Assembly: GCA_013433145.1 (NCBI GenBank)
Contig: CM024173.1
Span: 124,001 to 188,000, forward strand
Direction of reading: 5' to 3'
Length of the DNA: 64,000 nucleotides
DNA from: Ascaris suum
Taxonomy: Eukaryota > Nematoda > Chromadorea > Rhabditida > Ascarididae
Shown here: in pieces, positions 25,434 to 42,085 of the stretch
Position numbering within the stretch: position 1 is the stretch's first letter
Layout: each line of letters opens with the position of its first letter
The notes under the pieces: generated by a model
The model's input: only the letters and a program-made list of their open reading frames with translations
Databases searched by the model: none
What the model was told of the DNA's origin: nothing
Translations under genes and position numbers: made by a program

Positions 25434-25610
25434 GCCGACGACGTTAGTCGTGATGTGCAATTGCTTTTCATCGATGCCTTTGTGGAATTTAGGCTCTGCA
25501 TTAAACTATGCGCTCGTAGCAGATCTTTTTCATTCGTACATCTTGAGCGATTCAGTAATAAAACTCACAAAATGCTTATGCTTACTCATGCATTTATTAG
25601 AGTGCTGAAG
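25434..25610 (+). CDS. Exon-like open segment following 25,256-25,423
   Basis: After the acceptor aatacatag the frame reads ADDVSRDVQLLFIDAFVEFR then LCIKLCARSRSFSFVHLERF and stays open past 25,600. The hydrophobic pattern is helical, as in the preceding segment, and a single gene is plausible. No domain is recognised and no clear donor is seen at the 3' end. It is not obviously related to the Ig or coiled-coil relics. Confidence 0.35.
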
Positions 25611-26253
25611 GTTTTTTTTTCGATAGACATTGTTACTGATATATGAGGTGAACTGATCTCATCGATCACCTCGTAACAGTGATCTGAACAGAAGGCTTTA
25701 AGCGAAAAACTCGTGAGAGAATGAACAAAAAGGTGCAATTAATTGAGTTAAACAGAACTTTTTTTTTGCTTTTTTTGGGTATCATATTTTCCCTATTTTT
25801 TGACAAACTTTTACGTTGAAAGTTTCGTGAAATCTTAGAAACTGCGCATGAAGTTTATTCCAAAAAATGGTACAGCTCTTTTCTATTGCCTCTTTTTTAC
25901 TAAAGTACCCATTACTGCTTGAGTAGGAGAGAGAGGGAACCGTCATTTGATGGTGTCGTTCGTTAATAACAGAATGAAAAGCGTAATTAACCTCTCTGCT
26001 TCACAGATAACGATTTGAAGAAGTTTTAGAGTAGGACGCATTCCGCCGTCAAGTTCTATTTATAATGCTCGAATGCGTCAGCTTTGCTATACATGTGTAT
26101 TCTGTTTGAAAGCATTGTTGCACTGAAAGTAAGCCAGCAAAGAAATTAAGACGCTGGATGCGGTGAATGTCATGCTGTGTGGCTATTCATACCCTCTGGA
26201 TAGCTGTGGTGGCTTTTGCTCCGTTTCTGTTGCATTGCTTGACTGCGTTTCAG

Positions 26254-26351
26254 TGAAGCTGAAAGTTCATGAGACGAGTCCGCCCGATGAGGATCGATAC
26301 GTTTGTAAATAGAATGCTAACAATACAGGCGACGCTCGATATGTCAATTCC
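26254..26351 (+). pseudogene. Ig I-set exon (E-G strands) with in-frame TAG
   Basis: After the acceptor gactgcgtttcag the frame reads KLKVHETSPPDEDRYVCK, TAG, NANNTGDARYVNS, TAG. L-K-V, D-E-x-x-Y-V-C-K and N-x-x-G-D-A are the E, F and G strands of an I-set domain. The stop stands where the conserved Ala-Glu/Ala-Ser of the F-G turn should be. It is 13 kb from the last clear Ig exon; if it belongs to the same relic, intermediate exons have been lost or are unrecognisable. Confidence 0.5.
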
Positions 26352-33067
<6,716 letters not shown>

Positions 33068-33322
33068 TTAATAAGAAGGCGTCACATTGATCATAAAATG
33101 AGTGAGCGATGCTATGACGTGGGCCTCGTTACTTTCCTTTTGAACCTCATTGTTATCCGCCTCATTTTCTTTTTCTTTTTTTGACTGCAGTGACGTCCTT
33201 CTGTTCGAAGAGTGATGCAGAGGAGGGAATTTAAAAGTTTGTGAGGTGGGAGGAGAGGGAAGGGGGGCGCTGATCGCGGAAGCAGACTGCAGGTCGCAGT
33301 TGTCGCCGTTCACCTCATCGCC
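33068..33322 (-). CDS. Putative last exon of a minus-strand gene, disordered tail
   Basis: On the minus strand a strong acceptor (gctttctgtttccactgcag) opens a frame of 84 codons that ends in TAA. It reads [20 protein letters not shown], a Pro/Ser stretch ([15 protein letters not shown]), [20 protein letters not shown] and a final [11 protein letters not shown]. The sequence is Ser/Pro/Lys/Glu-rich and looks intrinsically disordered; RRTS is a basophilic kinase-type site. Entry phase 0 matches the phase-0 end of the small exon at 34,257-34,305. No family is recognised. The minus strand here is A/C-rich, which biases all frames toward such residues, so the chain of splice sites counts for more than composition. 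Confidence 0.5.
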   Translation of the reverse strand, partial: GDEVNGDNCDLQSASAISAPLPSPPTSQTFKFPPLHHSSNRRTSLQSKKEKENEADNNEVQKESNEAHVIASLTHFMINVTPSY

Positions 33323-33623
33323 CTGCAGTGGAAACAGAAAGCGATGTTGTTGCTGCGAATGTGAACTTTGCGCTAAGATTTTCCATTTGAATGCTTAGGT
33401 GAAAAGAAATGTCGAAAACGTTCACTTAGAAGGATGATGCAGGAGTTTCATGCATAAGGTGACCTCATTTCACGTTTTAGGAGAATGCAGTCTGAGGAGA
33501 AATTTGTCACTGCATCAAAGATGCTCCTTTAACACGTCATGACCATAAGCGCTGGTTTGTCGTGTGTGCTGCCACGTGACTGTTTAGGCCTAAGTTGCTT
33601 CCATGTTTGTGTTCATTGGACAG

Positions 33624-33736
33624 TGGCTTCGAGCGTGTGCACTTCCAGGCAACCAGTGGTACATCGGTGACATACGACGCCACGAAAGGATTAGGTCGTT
33701 ATTCGCCTACGCTTTCTGTACGTCGACATTCGACTG
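33624..33736 (+). CDS. Isolated exon-like segment on the + strand
   Basis: Between ttcattggacag and a donor (ACTG|gttagt) the frame reads SGFERVHFQATSGTSVTYDA then TKGLGRYSPTLSVRRHST. It looks coding, but it sits inside an intron of the proposed minus-strand gene and has no + strand partner exons. It could be a nested gene, or chance. Confidence 0.2.
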
Positions 33737-34256
33737 GTTAGTCTTTCGGATTTGAAACAATCATGCTTTCAGTACGTACTATTTATGAGAGAGGAAGATG
33801 TTATAATCCAGAAATTTTTTCTGAAATGCTTTCAATTATGTTAGAGCTTTGTCGCGACAGTTTCTAGCCGCTTTCTTTGACACATCGTTCGCGAAGCGAG
33901 CAAGAGTTCACTTCATGCTGGTTTCTTCTTGAAGGCGGATGTAGTGGCAAGAATGATTTAGTCACTGGAATGGCATAGGCGATTGACAGTGTGATGCATC
34001 TTAAATCAGTGTTTTAATGTAATGTGTGGTTATTGTTCAAAGTGATGCATAGCCATTTTTATGAGCTATTTCTGATTTGCTTCTAAGAGCAGTGTACATA
34101 ACCCGAGATCCCTTCACAAGTGATTCATCGCTGATAGGGTACGTTGCAATTACTTTCATTCATTACACGTCCAGAGCTCCATTGTCTTGAGTGAAGCGGG
34201 CATTCGTGTTTGTGTGAATATTTGTTTATGCGCATGGCATGTTTTGTTTTGTATAC

Positions 34257-34305
34257 TTGTGATTTGTGTCTCGATTTCTTCGTTACACGCGTGATTCCAG
34301 TATTG
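34257..34305 (-). CDS. Putative small exon of the minus-strand gene
   Basis: On the minus strand, acceptor catagg-cttag and donor CAA|gtatac bound 49 bases reading NTGITRVTKKSRHKSQ. It enters in phase 2 and leaves in phase 0, exactly what is needed to join 35,396-35,655 to 33,068-33,322. Basic, Thr/Ser-rich, no domain. Alone it would be unconvincing; the phase fit is the argument. Confidence 0.4.
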
Positions 34306-34803
34306 CTAAGCCTATGCTCAGTGAATAAGTGAATTGCCAACTCGTTATTTTTCGAAGTGATGGCTGCATGTTGGCATTTTTTGAAATGTTTCTACGAATA
34401 ATTTCTTTGCTCTCATCTACGAAGTGTTACATTGAAGTATCCAGATAAGTAACAGCAAGTATGCAAACAAAACAGGAACAGCGGCGCACTACTCAATTGC
34501 ACAGACCTCAATTGCTTCAGAACTTCTTGCTGCCGTTTCTTCGCATGTGCTTCTTTCTGCCATCAGTATTGTTGATGCAGCATGGAATGGATTTCCTCGA
34601 CCTTATTTGTTTTGGATGGTAGCGTCGACTTCGATGTTGTTTTGTTTGCATTGGTGTAGTTATCAACTGCCTCGTTAGTGACTATGAAAAACTATTTGGA
34701 GGCGAAACTTGTGATTTCCAGTTGTTTTTTTTTCAAAGACATCTGATTTTGCATTTGCTGTGCCTGCTGCATAAGCGACCCGACAGTTATGTTTATTTGG
34801 TAC

Positions 34804-35002
34804 TGTTGGTGCTCCCTTCGCATCCGGCTAGCGTCTTGATTCTAAGCTGCTTGCTTTTTTGTATCATATGATCTTCATTTGTTAGCAACATTTCTGATTT
34901 GAACATCATAACGAGGATATTCGGTACAGGAGGTTCGTAGAAGGTAATACGCTTAAGCGTCTCTGGGTTTTGAAGAGGTTGTGTGAGAGGACAACGAGTG
35001 AA
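34804..35002 (-). CDS. Open exon-like segment on the minus strand, phase not matching
   Basis: After an acceptor-like gagtgcag the frame reads FTRCPLTQPLQNPETLKRIT then FYEPPVPNILVMMFKSEMLL and ends near a possible donor (AACA|gtacca) or at TAA 34,793. It looks coding but does not fit the phase of the neighbouring minus-strand exons. It may be an alternative exon with a different boundary, or chance. Confidence 0.25.
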
Positions 35003-35395
35003 CTGCACTCATAGCATTGATGCTGTATTAGTTGAGTTATTGTTTCTTCTTTTCCAAAATAATAGTATTAATATTGATTGATATTGTTATTATACGCGCA
35101 GTCATAAAAGACTTCGCAGTATTGGTGAAGAGCTAAGCTACTAAAACGATTTGTTTTTTATTGAGCGTCGTGGGTTTGGCTGATTTTTGCTGTTGCAAAT
35201 ATATTCTTTCGCTTGCAGTTTATAAGTGAAGTGTAGGATTTGAACGCGATCAACCGTTCATTTCTATATGTGATGCTGAAACTTTGCGCTACAGAACGAT
35301 CTGTTGACGTGTTCGCAAGCATTTGATTAAGCGTCTTTCATCAATAAAATGTGCATGGATTAACGCGCTAAAAGCTCTTTAAAACTGGTACTTAC

Positions 35396-35655
35396 GAGGT
35401 TCGGCTGCTATTTTTTGCAGACCCTCTACGTCCTTCAATGGAGCCGTAATTTTTTTGTTCTTCATTAGGGGGTACTGAAATGAGACTTATCTCCGCTATT
35501 AGTTGATGCTTAGACTCTACTGTGACTGAGTCTTGTAAACGAAAGTTTCGATGATAGGTGATTGTCTTTTGGGTGCCACGAACCATAGGATATCTGGAAT
35601 AGTTAAGAGGAGTTGGCATATGATGGCGGTGTTTCCTCGTTGATGGGACGTGTTG
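35396..35655 (-). CDS. Putative exon of the minus-strand gene
   Basis: The acceptor is gcacgttag and the donor is very good (ACCTC|gtaagt). The 86-codon frame is open throughout and reads QHVPSTRKHRHHMPTPLNYS, then RYPMVRGTQKTITYHRNFRL, AEISLISVPPNEEQKN, YGSIEGRRGSAKNSSRTS. It enters in phase 0, matching the end of 37,519-37,596, and leaves in phase 2, matching 34,257-34,305. R-R-G-S is another basophilic phosphorylation-type site. The internal ATG could also be a start of a shorter form. Function unknown. Confidence 0.5.
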
Positions 35656-37518
35656 CTAACGTGCAGTTGCACGTGAGTGCACAACGCATTGAGCGGCGCA
35701 CTGCTTTGCTCGTTGTGAAAGCAATTAGCCCCCGATTGATTTATTTGCCGAACGACACACTAACACTCAGCATCCCCTTCACATAATACTTTTGCTTTAC
35801 TGTGGCTTGACGCATTCGCCGCACGTTTTTCGCGTAATGCTTTTGCTGAAGTTCTGATCGAGCTTAACCCTTGAAGTTTAATGTTTGGCCAATTCACTGC
35901 TTCATTGTTAACTCAACCAATAGCGACCGCGAATATCACGGCCATTCTATGGACTATTCTGTGGTTACATTGTAGTTCGGTATGCAGCTAATTCGTGGTT
36001 ACATCGTGATCAGGTTTTCTCAAACGAAATTCATTTCCTCAGGAATGATATAGTTTGCGCCGTAGCTTGCTTTATGTACTCTTTCTTTTTTCTCAGCGCC
36101 AGATCTAATTTCATTAATGAGCTTCGGACGATGCTGAACGTTATCGCAGTGCATCTTTGATTATTTCTACTTTTCTGAGGAAGTAAAGACGAGCAGAATA
36201 AGGAACCAGACAGGGAGGAAATCATCACTTTTTGCTGAAAGTTGATATCTCTATGCATAGCTGTTAGCAAAGAAATACTGTGGAAATCCACGCTCTAATT
36301 TTGTGTGGTTGAGGAAATGCTTTGTTTATGTCCTTCCCCTTAGAAGCTCCGACTTCGAGGCCTTTCGCCTATAGAACTGCATTTAACCTATTTTAAGTAA
36401 ATTTTCTTCCATTGTGTTTTCCGTCAAAGGTTTTTGTTTAAGGAAAAAACTGAGCCATTAGCGTAAGCCTATATCCTTTAATTTTTTTGTTTGCTGATGT
36501 AATGCCGTCTTATTTTTGGTCTAGCAGGCTGACATAGTGTAGCGGAAAGTTCAAAGTTGCTTGTGTTCAAATGCGTTCGTGAGTATAGTGAACTCTGAGA
36601 GCGCAATATGGGGGCTGCATGTGTTAGATGCTTGAAAGGGCTTCATGATCTTGGATAGGCAATTCTAGTGGTTGCGATAGTTTGAGTGGGTTAAGTGATG
36701 AAAATATCCTTTGTATATTTGATGTGTTAGAGTGACTACGCTGGTGATGCTGATTTAAAGGGCTATCATTATTTGGGTGGCATTTATTATTGACACTTTG
36801 TGCACTGCTTTGTGGTATTTGTGTGATTCAGTGATTCTTTTGTCGTAATGCTCGGTGATGTACGCTGTGAAGTTTTTGTGACAAAATTCGTTCGTCGTAT
36901 TTTATTATTTTGTGGCCGAGAGTCCAACGGTTCATTCGCTTTGATGTCACATCGATGCCAGCTAGCTGTCACCACTATCAATGTTGCAATGCACCTTTCA
37001 TTTCTTCTATCTTGCTTGCACTCACCTTCGATGAGAGCGAGTCCGAATCCGAACGTGCATCGATTATGAAAGATTGCAGCGTTATATGTCACCAAACCTA
37101 TGTACTGTTATTTGCACCTATTATTTTCATTCACCAATGCAAGAAGCATATGTATTTGCCCAGGTCTTTTTGATCTCAGTTACAATATTTCCGAAGATAG
37201 CCCACCACTCGCTGTGCCTCAGGTAGTGCTGCTTTTTGGTCAGGATGTTATTGTTTTTCTTTCTATTATAAATGCTTGGTTGGCGTTTGTGTGGGACTAT
37301 ATCTAGACATTCCATTGGGAGGTTTGATATTCGGTGATCGGGTATTTGTGGATGTGATATCCGATTAAAAGGTGCGCAATCGTTTTTACAGTGTGTGCAT
37401 TATGGTGCACCATTTCATTGCTATTATTGCGAGTACGGGTAATGCGTCGAATGACGGCGTTTTATCTGCTTGTTGACGTCAGCTTGTCTGCTTTGTGTTA
37501 TTACATTTATTGGGTGAC

Positions 37519-37596
37519 ATTGGCTCTGGGTGACAATAGAAGCGGTTTATCTGCGTGTTTTGTGATTAACTCTGTCGTGAGTGGGTATGCTCGTGA
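37519..37596 (-). CDS. Putative exon of the minus-strand gene
   Basis: Minus-strand acceptor ttacctgcttag and a possible donor (GCCAAT|gtcacc) bound 26 codons reading SRAYPLTTELITKHADKPLL then LSPRAN. It is separated by only 67 bases from the exon at 37,664-37,754, a typical small nematode intron (gtgatg...tgcttag), and the phases match (0 to 0). No domain is recognised. Confidence 0.45.
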
Positions 37597-37663
37597 CTAA
37601 GCAGGTAAGATTGGAAGCACGCCAATTACTAAGTACACTTTCAGGGCTTCAGGTGATCATCAC

Positions 37664-37754
37664 CTTATTTGCGCTGTCTATGTGGAAGGGTGACCACAGC
37701 GATGCATTCGGCGTGGAGAGCGAAGCGCGTTGACTCTGGTTTATTAAACAGAAG
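37664..37754 (-). CDS. Putative most upstream recognised exon of the minus-strand gene
   Basis: The frame reads FCLINQSQRASLSTPNASLW then SPFHIDSANK and ends at AAG|gtgatg. The acceptor side (ggaaaaagcag) is purine-rich and weak. R-A-S-L-S-T-P looks like a phosphorylated linker. The gene must start further upstream on this strand; a candidate is the open segment at 40,533-40,730. Confidence 0.4.
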
Positions 37755-38314
37755 CTGCTTTTTCCAAGTGGTTCTCGTCCCGGTCATTAGTGTTCATGGT
37801 TGGTCGTTCGTGCATCCTTCTCCACAAGTCATTTTTATAGTGCAAATTGCAGTTCCTCTTTTCAATGCTTTCCCTCACTTTTGCAACTCATATAGGTTTT
37901 TGTTAGTTGAGGTGGATTGAACACGCGAATGCAGCTGCTTTTTTCTTTTCTTTCTCTTCTTTTTAACGTTTTTACTTCTCTGCTAGTTGTGTGATGTTTT
38001 ACATCGATTTGCTCTGTTATGCAATTATGTGGTCCTTTATTTATTTTTTTTAAAACAAAGTATGGAAGAGATTGTTCAGAGTGTTTGCTTTCTCAAGCCT
38101 CTAAGTGCGAGTTGTCTCTCTAACAGTTGAAGTTTAATGCAGTTGTATTATTGTGCATTAAAGAAATGCGTGGACTAATAAATAAGCTTATACTTTGGCT
38201 AATGCCTTGCATTTCATAGCCTCACCGTTACATTTACTATTTTGCTTGCAACGCGGTTGATATGAAGTAGACTTCGTGAATTGTTATTCGGCGTGTTTGC
38301 AGTTTTACGTGCAG

Positions 38315-38450
38315 AGGTCAGGGGTTTTGCATATGATTGAGAGCGCAAAAGAGGTGGATTTGCTGCGCCATCAAACCTTCATCAACTATCGTCATCGAGG
38401 AGCTGTGCGAATTTCGAACTGTGTTGCCGAAGATTGTGCGCTTCGAATTG
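38315..38450 (+). CDS. Isolated exon-like segment on the + strand
   Basis: After the acceptor cagttttacgtgcag the frame reads RSGVLHMIESAKEVDLLRHQ, TFINYRHRGAVRISNC and VAEDCALRI up to a possible donor (ATTG|gttaat). The composition is protein-like, but no family is recognised and there are no + strand partners. Confidence 0.25.
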
Positions 38451-40162
38451 GTTAATACCTCACGATGGCGAAATCAGTACTTACTACAGTTTGTTTCATT
38501 GTTACCGTGATTGATATTTGTGCGCCGGTGCGAACGGATTCATTAAATTACGGTTCTACAGCAGTCAATAGGCTTCTTTGAATTCTTGCGATTATATGAC
38601 AAACTCGAATGGAGTCACATTTGAACAACGCGAGATCTAGCCAACCTGCACAGTTCCCTTCTCTTTTCTGCTCTATCCGGAAGCACTATGACCGATCGCA
38701 ATCAATGTCTTTATGAAGTGGTGCCACCGCACTGCGCATGTTTCGAGCATCTTGGTGGACCTGAAAAGGTCAGTGGTTAGCCATGGCAGACAATGTCCGA
38801 CAGTGACTCAAACTTGCTCCTCATATTCCATTCATCCGCTCAGCTTTAGGTGATCTGTAATTGCTTGGTGTGCTGGCGAGCACAGACTATTGAAAATTTA
38901 GAATATTGTTCATCGAAACAAAATCGATTATAGCGGGATGAACGAATAAAAGCTCTGATCTCGTGTAGATATGCTATAATTTTTCGAACGTTCGCTCTGC
39001 CGTGGTACGGATGCCTCTTGTTGCAGAGCAGAGACTATTATTTCGGGGTTAAGTGTGCCGACTTCCACCTGAGTAAAGATATAACTGTTCGCTCATTGGA
39101 CTTTCTTGGAGTCAACCGGCCAACCGGTCGATTATCTTAGTAAACGGCATGTTCAGCGTATTGTTGTTTCCTCTTTCAAGGCATAGGGCCACTGCGTTAT
39201 AATCAGACTATCTTTCATTATATTAGCAACTCATTGAAAGGATTGCAATCTTTTAGTTCATTGTTTTTGGATTTTCTGTGAATTTTTTGTCGTCTTTTCA
39301 GCGATTTCATTGATAGTTCTGTATACTGCAAACTGCTTTATGGATAAAGAGTGAAATTAGCATAATTGCTGTAGTGAATAATGCCCCTTTAAAATTTATC
39401 CGGAGAGGTATTTATATGTGAAATGAATCGATAGTTGTTCCATATTCGTCTATGCAGTTCTTCTTTTTCCTTCATGAATTCCATTTTCGACGTTCCTCGC
39501 TCTCTTCAGATTTTGGTTTCCTCATCGCTTATTCCTCTTACATCCGAACAACTTTCCTCGAATGTAGATATCTTTGCATTTATAAGATCTAAAAATTGTT
39601 TCATAAAACATGATGTAGTGACCTATGTACGGCGAGGCATATATGAAAAGAAATCTCTTTAGGGACTTGCTCACAAAGTTGAGGGAAACTGAAACTGACA
39701 GAAATCTCTCAAGAGGGTCTGTATCGATTCTCAGCTTTCCTCGTTTGATTTACTATATGCGGGATGCCTCCATATTCCGCTTAGACATCTGCTTCATATT
39801 TGGCAGTGCTGTTGAGCTGTAAACATGTTGAAAATTTTGAGTGATTTTACGATATATGCAATACCTCAATTTTGTAAGAACATTCACTTGCTGCATCCCA
39901 TGCGTCTCTTTTATCAGAGCTGACGAGCGTCTTCTTTTGAATCCTTTGTTTAAGAATTGACTATGTGTGGTATTTTTCTCAGCAGATGGCTGCCAACGCT
40001 TTTATCTACTTCCACTTTCAGCCATCGTTACTGTGCGCTTCGCTAAGACTAGGAAGACGAACAATTGATTGTTGACGGCGCAAATATATTTGCACTATTT
40101 AGTGCGAATCGCGGCTTCCTTTAACACATCTGCCAAATGAGGCGAAAGCCGTCAAGTTGTAG

Positions 40163-40256
40163 CCAGCGTACGGACGAGCGCGTTTCGGCGGCTCAATATT
40201 TCGTTGCGAACATCAACGCCGTAGCACCGGGTCCCCTTGATACCCCGCCATTTGAG
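40163..40256 (+). CDS. GC-richer exon-like segment
   Basis: An acceptor (aagttgtag) and a donor (GAG|gtatcg) bound a frame reading QRTDERVSAAQYFVANINAV then APGPLDTPPFE. The region 40,130-40,480 is clearly richer in G and C than its surroundings. No family is recognised; it could instead be part of an unidentified repeat. Confidence 0.25.
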
Positions 40257-40532
40257 GTATCGAACGGTCCCCATCCTATTCGCCATCTCCGAACCCCTCA
40301 CAGCTGCTATGTTCGACCACGCGATCGGTGACTGCGGTCAGCATCTGTTCCGCAAAACGAACGCTGTGCACGGTGCCCCCAAAGAGCACTAAGTGCTCGT
40401 TACTGATCGCGGTTTTGGCTAGGAGGCGCATCCGATAACTATCCTTTCACCTCATGGCTCTTCGATGCGTCACACAGGTGAGCGCAGCATGTGAACGAAC
40501 GAATCATTGGAATCGAAAGATTCAGCGTTCAC

Positions 40533-40730
40533 TCATAGATTGCTTTTTCTTCTTTCTTTAGGCTTATGCTGTAGAAACGATGACTTTTTGTTATTATTTC
40601 GAGTTTTTCCTCGAGTCGTTTCATAGATAACTTCCAAGGAAGTGTTATTCGAACGCTGAGGTTCTTCCTTAAATTCGCTGTTGTCACGTGCAATGTTCAT
40701 GTCCTCGCACGCTCGCTTTGTTGAAGTAAC
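40533..40730 (-). CDS. Minus-strand open segment, charged, possibly an upstream exon
   Basis: The frame reads ACEDMNIARDNSEFKEEPQR, SNNTSLEVIYETTRGKTRNN and NKKSSFLQHKPKERRKSNL, then stops. It is highly charged and protein-like. Splice boundaries are not clear; a weak donor (AAAAA|gtcatc) would leave phase 2 and fit the exon at 37,664-37,754. It would then be an early exon of the gene that ends at 33,068. Confidence 0.25.
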   Translation of the reverse strand, partial: VTSTKRACEDMNIARDNSEFKEEPQRSNNTSLEVIYETTRGKTRNNNKKSSFLQHKPKERRKSNL

Positions 40731-40956
40731 CAAAGCATGTGTTATACAATTGATTCCACAGCGTTGGCCATTCCAACTTTGTTGTACGTGTAATGCACGC
40801 TTGCAAATTAAAACATCTTTTAGGACTTGTAAGTGGGAATATGCATTGAACGCATTAAAAGCCGAAACACCCTATCCTTCTAGGTTTGATTACTATCGCT
40901 GTTTTAATGTGAGCATCACTCAGAAATGTCGTAATTTGCTTCCACTATCTCTCTAA

Positions 40957-42085
40957 TGATACGTTCGTTATCAGCAAGTATTTAAACAGTTTGTTTATTC
41001 GACCAGTAAGTAAAGGATTTCTATTCGATATTATTTCCTCTAAGTGATATACTAACTGCTGCCGATATTAATTAAATTTTTTTCATTTACCAATTTAAAT
41101 TTATCGTCTGGCACTATTTGTCATCATATTATATTCCTCCTCGTTCAGAGTGGATCAAATATCCATCAAACTTCAGTGATTTAAAGAGTTAAAAATTCAT
41201 CATATTTTATATCTAACTGAGCATTCTTCTACTACCTTTGTTCGTAAATATGTCTTTATATCTCATGCAACACCTCAATCACTCGACGCTCTCATAATCT
41301 AGGAGGGCGAAAACATTACAGGCATTAGTGGAAACACTTTGCCTTAGCAAGCAGCAACTATGGGTTCTTCAAAGAATTTCCTTTAAAAATTTGAAAAAAG
41401 GTGAAATTTTTTCGGCAGCTCACTGCAACGAGATTCGATGCTCGGAAGCGATGTCTGCAATTCAGCAAATTTATCTTTTCAAGTAAAAACGGCATTTTAA
41501 AAGGAAGAAGCTTGACAAGAGGTGTACATAGTGTGTTCTCCCGCGCGGGAAAAAAAGAAAACAAAGCGAAGCCTGGTGATGCAGCCAAAATAAAACTTCA
41601 TTTGCAATGCTTCGCCCTTTGAGCATATTAAACTATCTCTGTGAAGGCCTCCCACGATCCCCTCTTATCGCGTTTCATCATCACTTCTTATGCGAAAATA
41701 TCCTCCCCCGATGAATAAATATTCTCTAAATCCTTGTCTATTTTGAGGAAAAAAAAGATGCATTATTGAGATACGAGTGAACGTTTGGTTGATGATCATG
41801 ATAGGTTTATCGTGAACAGTCATGATACTGTAGAAGATAAGAGACTGCTCAGGCGAACGAGAAAATATAATAGAAACAGTAATGAAAAACTGCATTGATG
41901 TCGAACAGATTCGACAGTGATCAAAAGGACAAGTGTAGAGAATATTTAATGAAGAGCAAGAAAAACGAAGTGAAAAGACGAGAAGCAATAAGAAGTCAAT
42001 AAAGAGAAGATATTAAGATGCGAACTCAATGAATAACGTTGCGACTATGTTCTTACTTGTTTCTTAGCGCGTTAAATTTCATCAA
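40957..42085. other. Spacer left of the telomere-like array
   Basis: AT-rich sequence without recognised genes. Minus frame 41,665-41,988 and the frames at 41,358-41,622 show no motif. Sequence changes abruptly to repeat near 42,086. Confidence 0.4.

Noticed and set aside
25653..25675. Short inverted repeat GAGGTGA...TCACCTC
   Set aside because: A seven-base stem in AT-rich spacer is expected by chance and has no context.
40137..40480. GC-rich island considered as rRNA or tRNA
   Set aside because: No conserved rRNA core or tRNA box is visible; only the exon-like segment was kept at low confidence.
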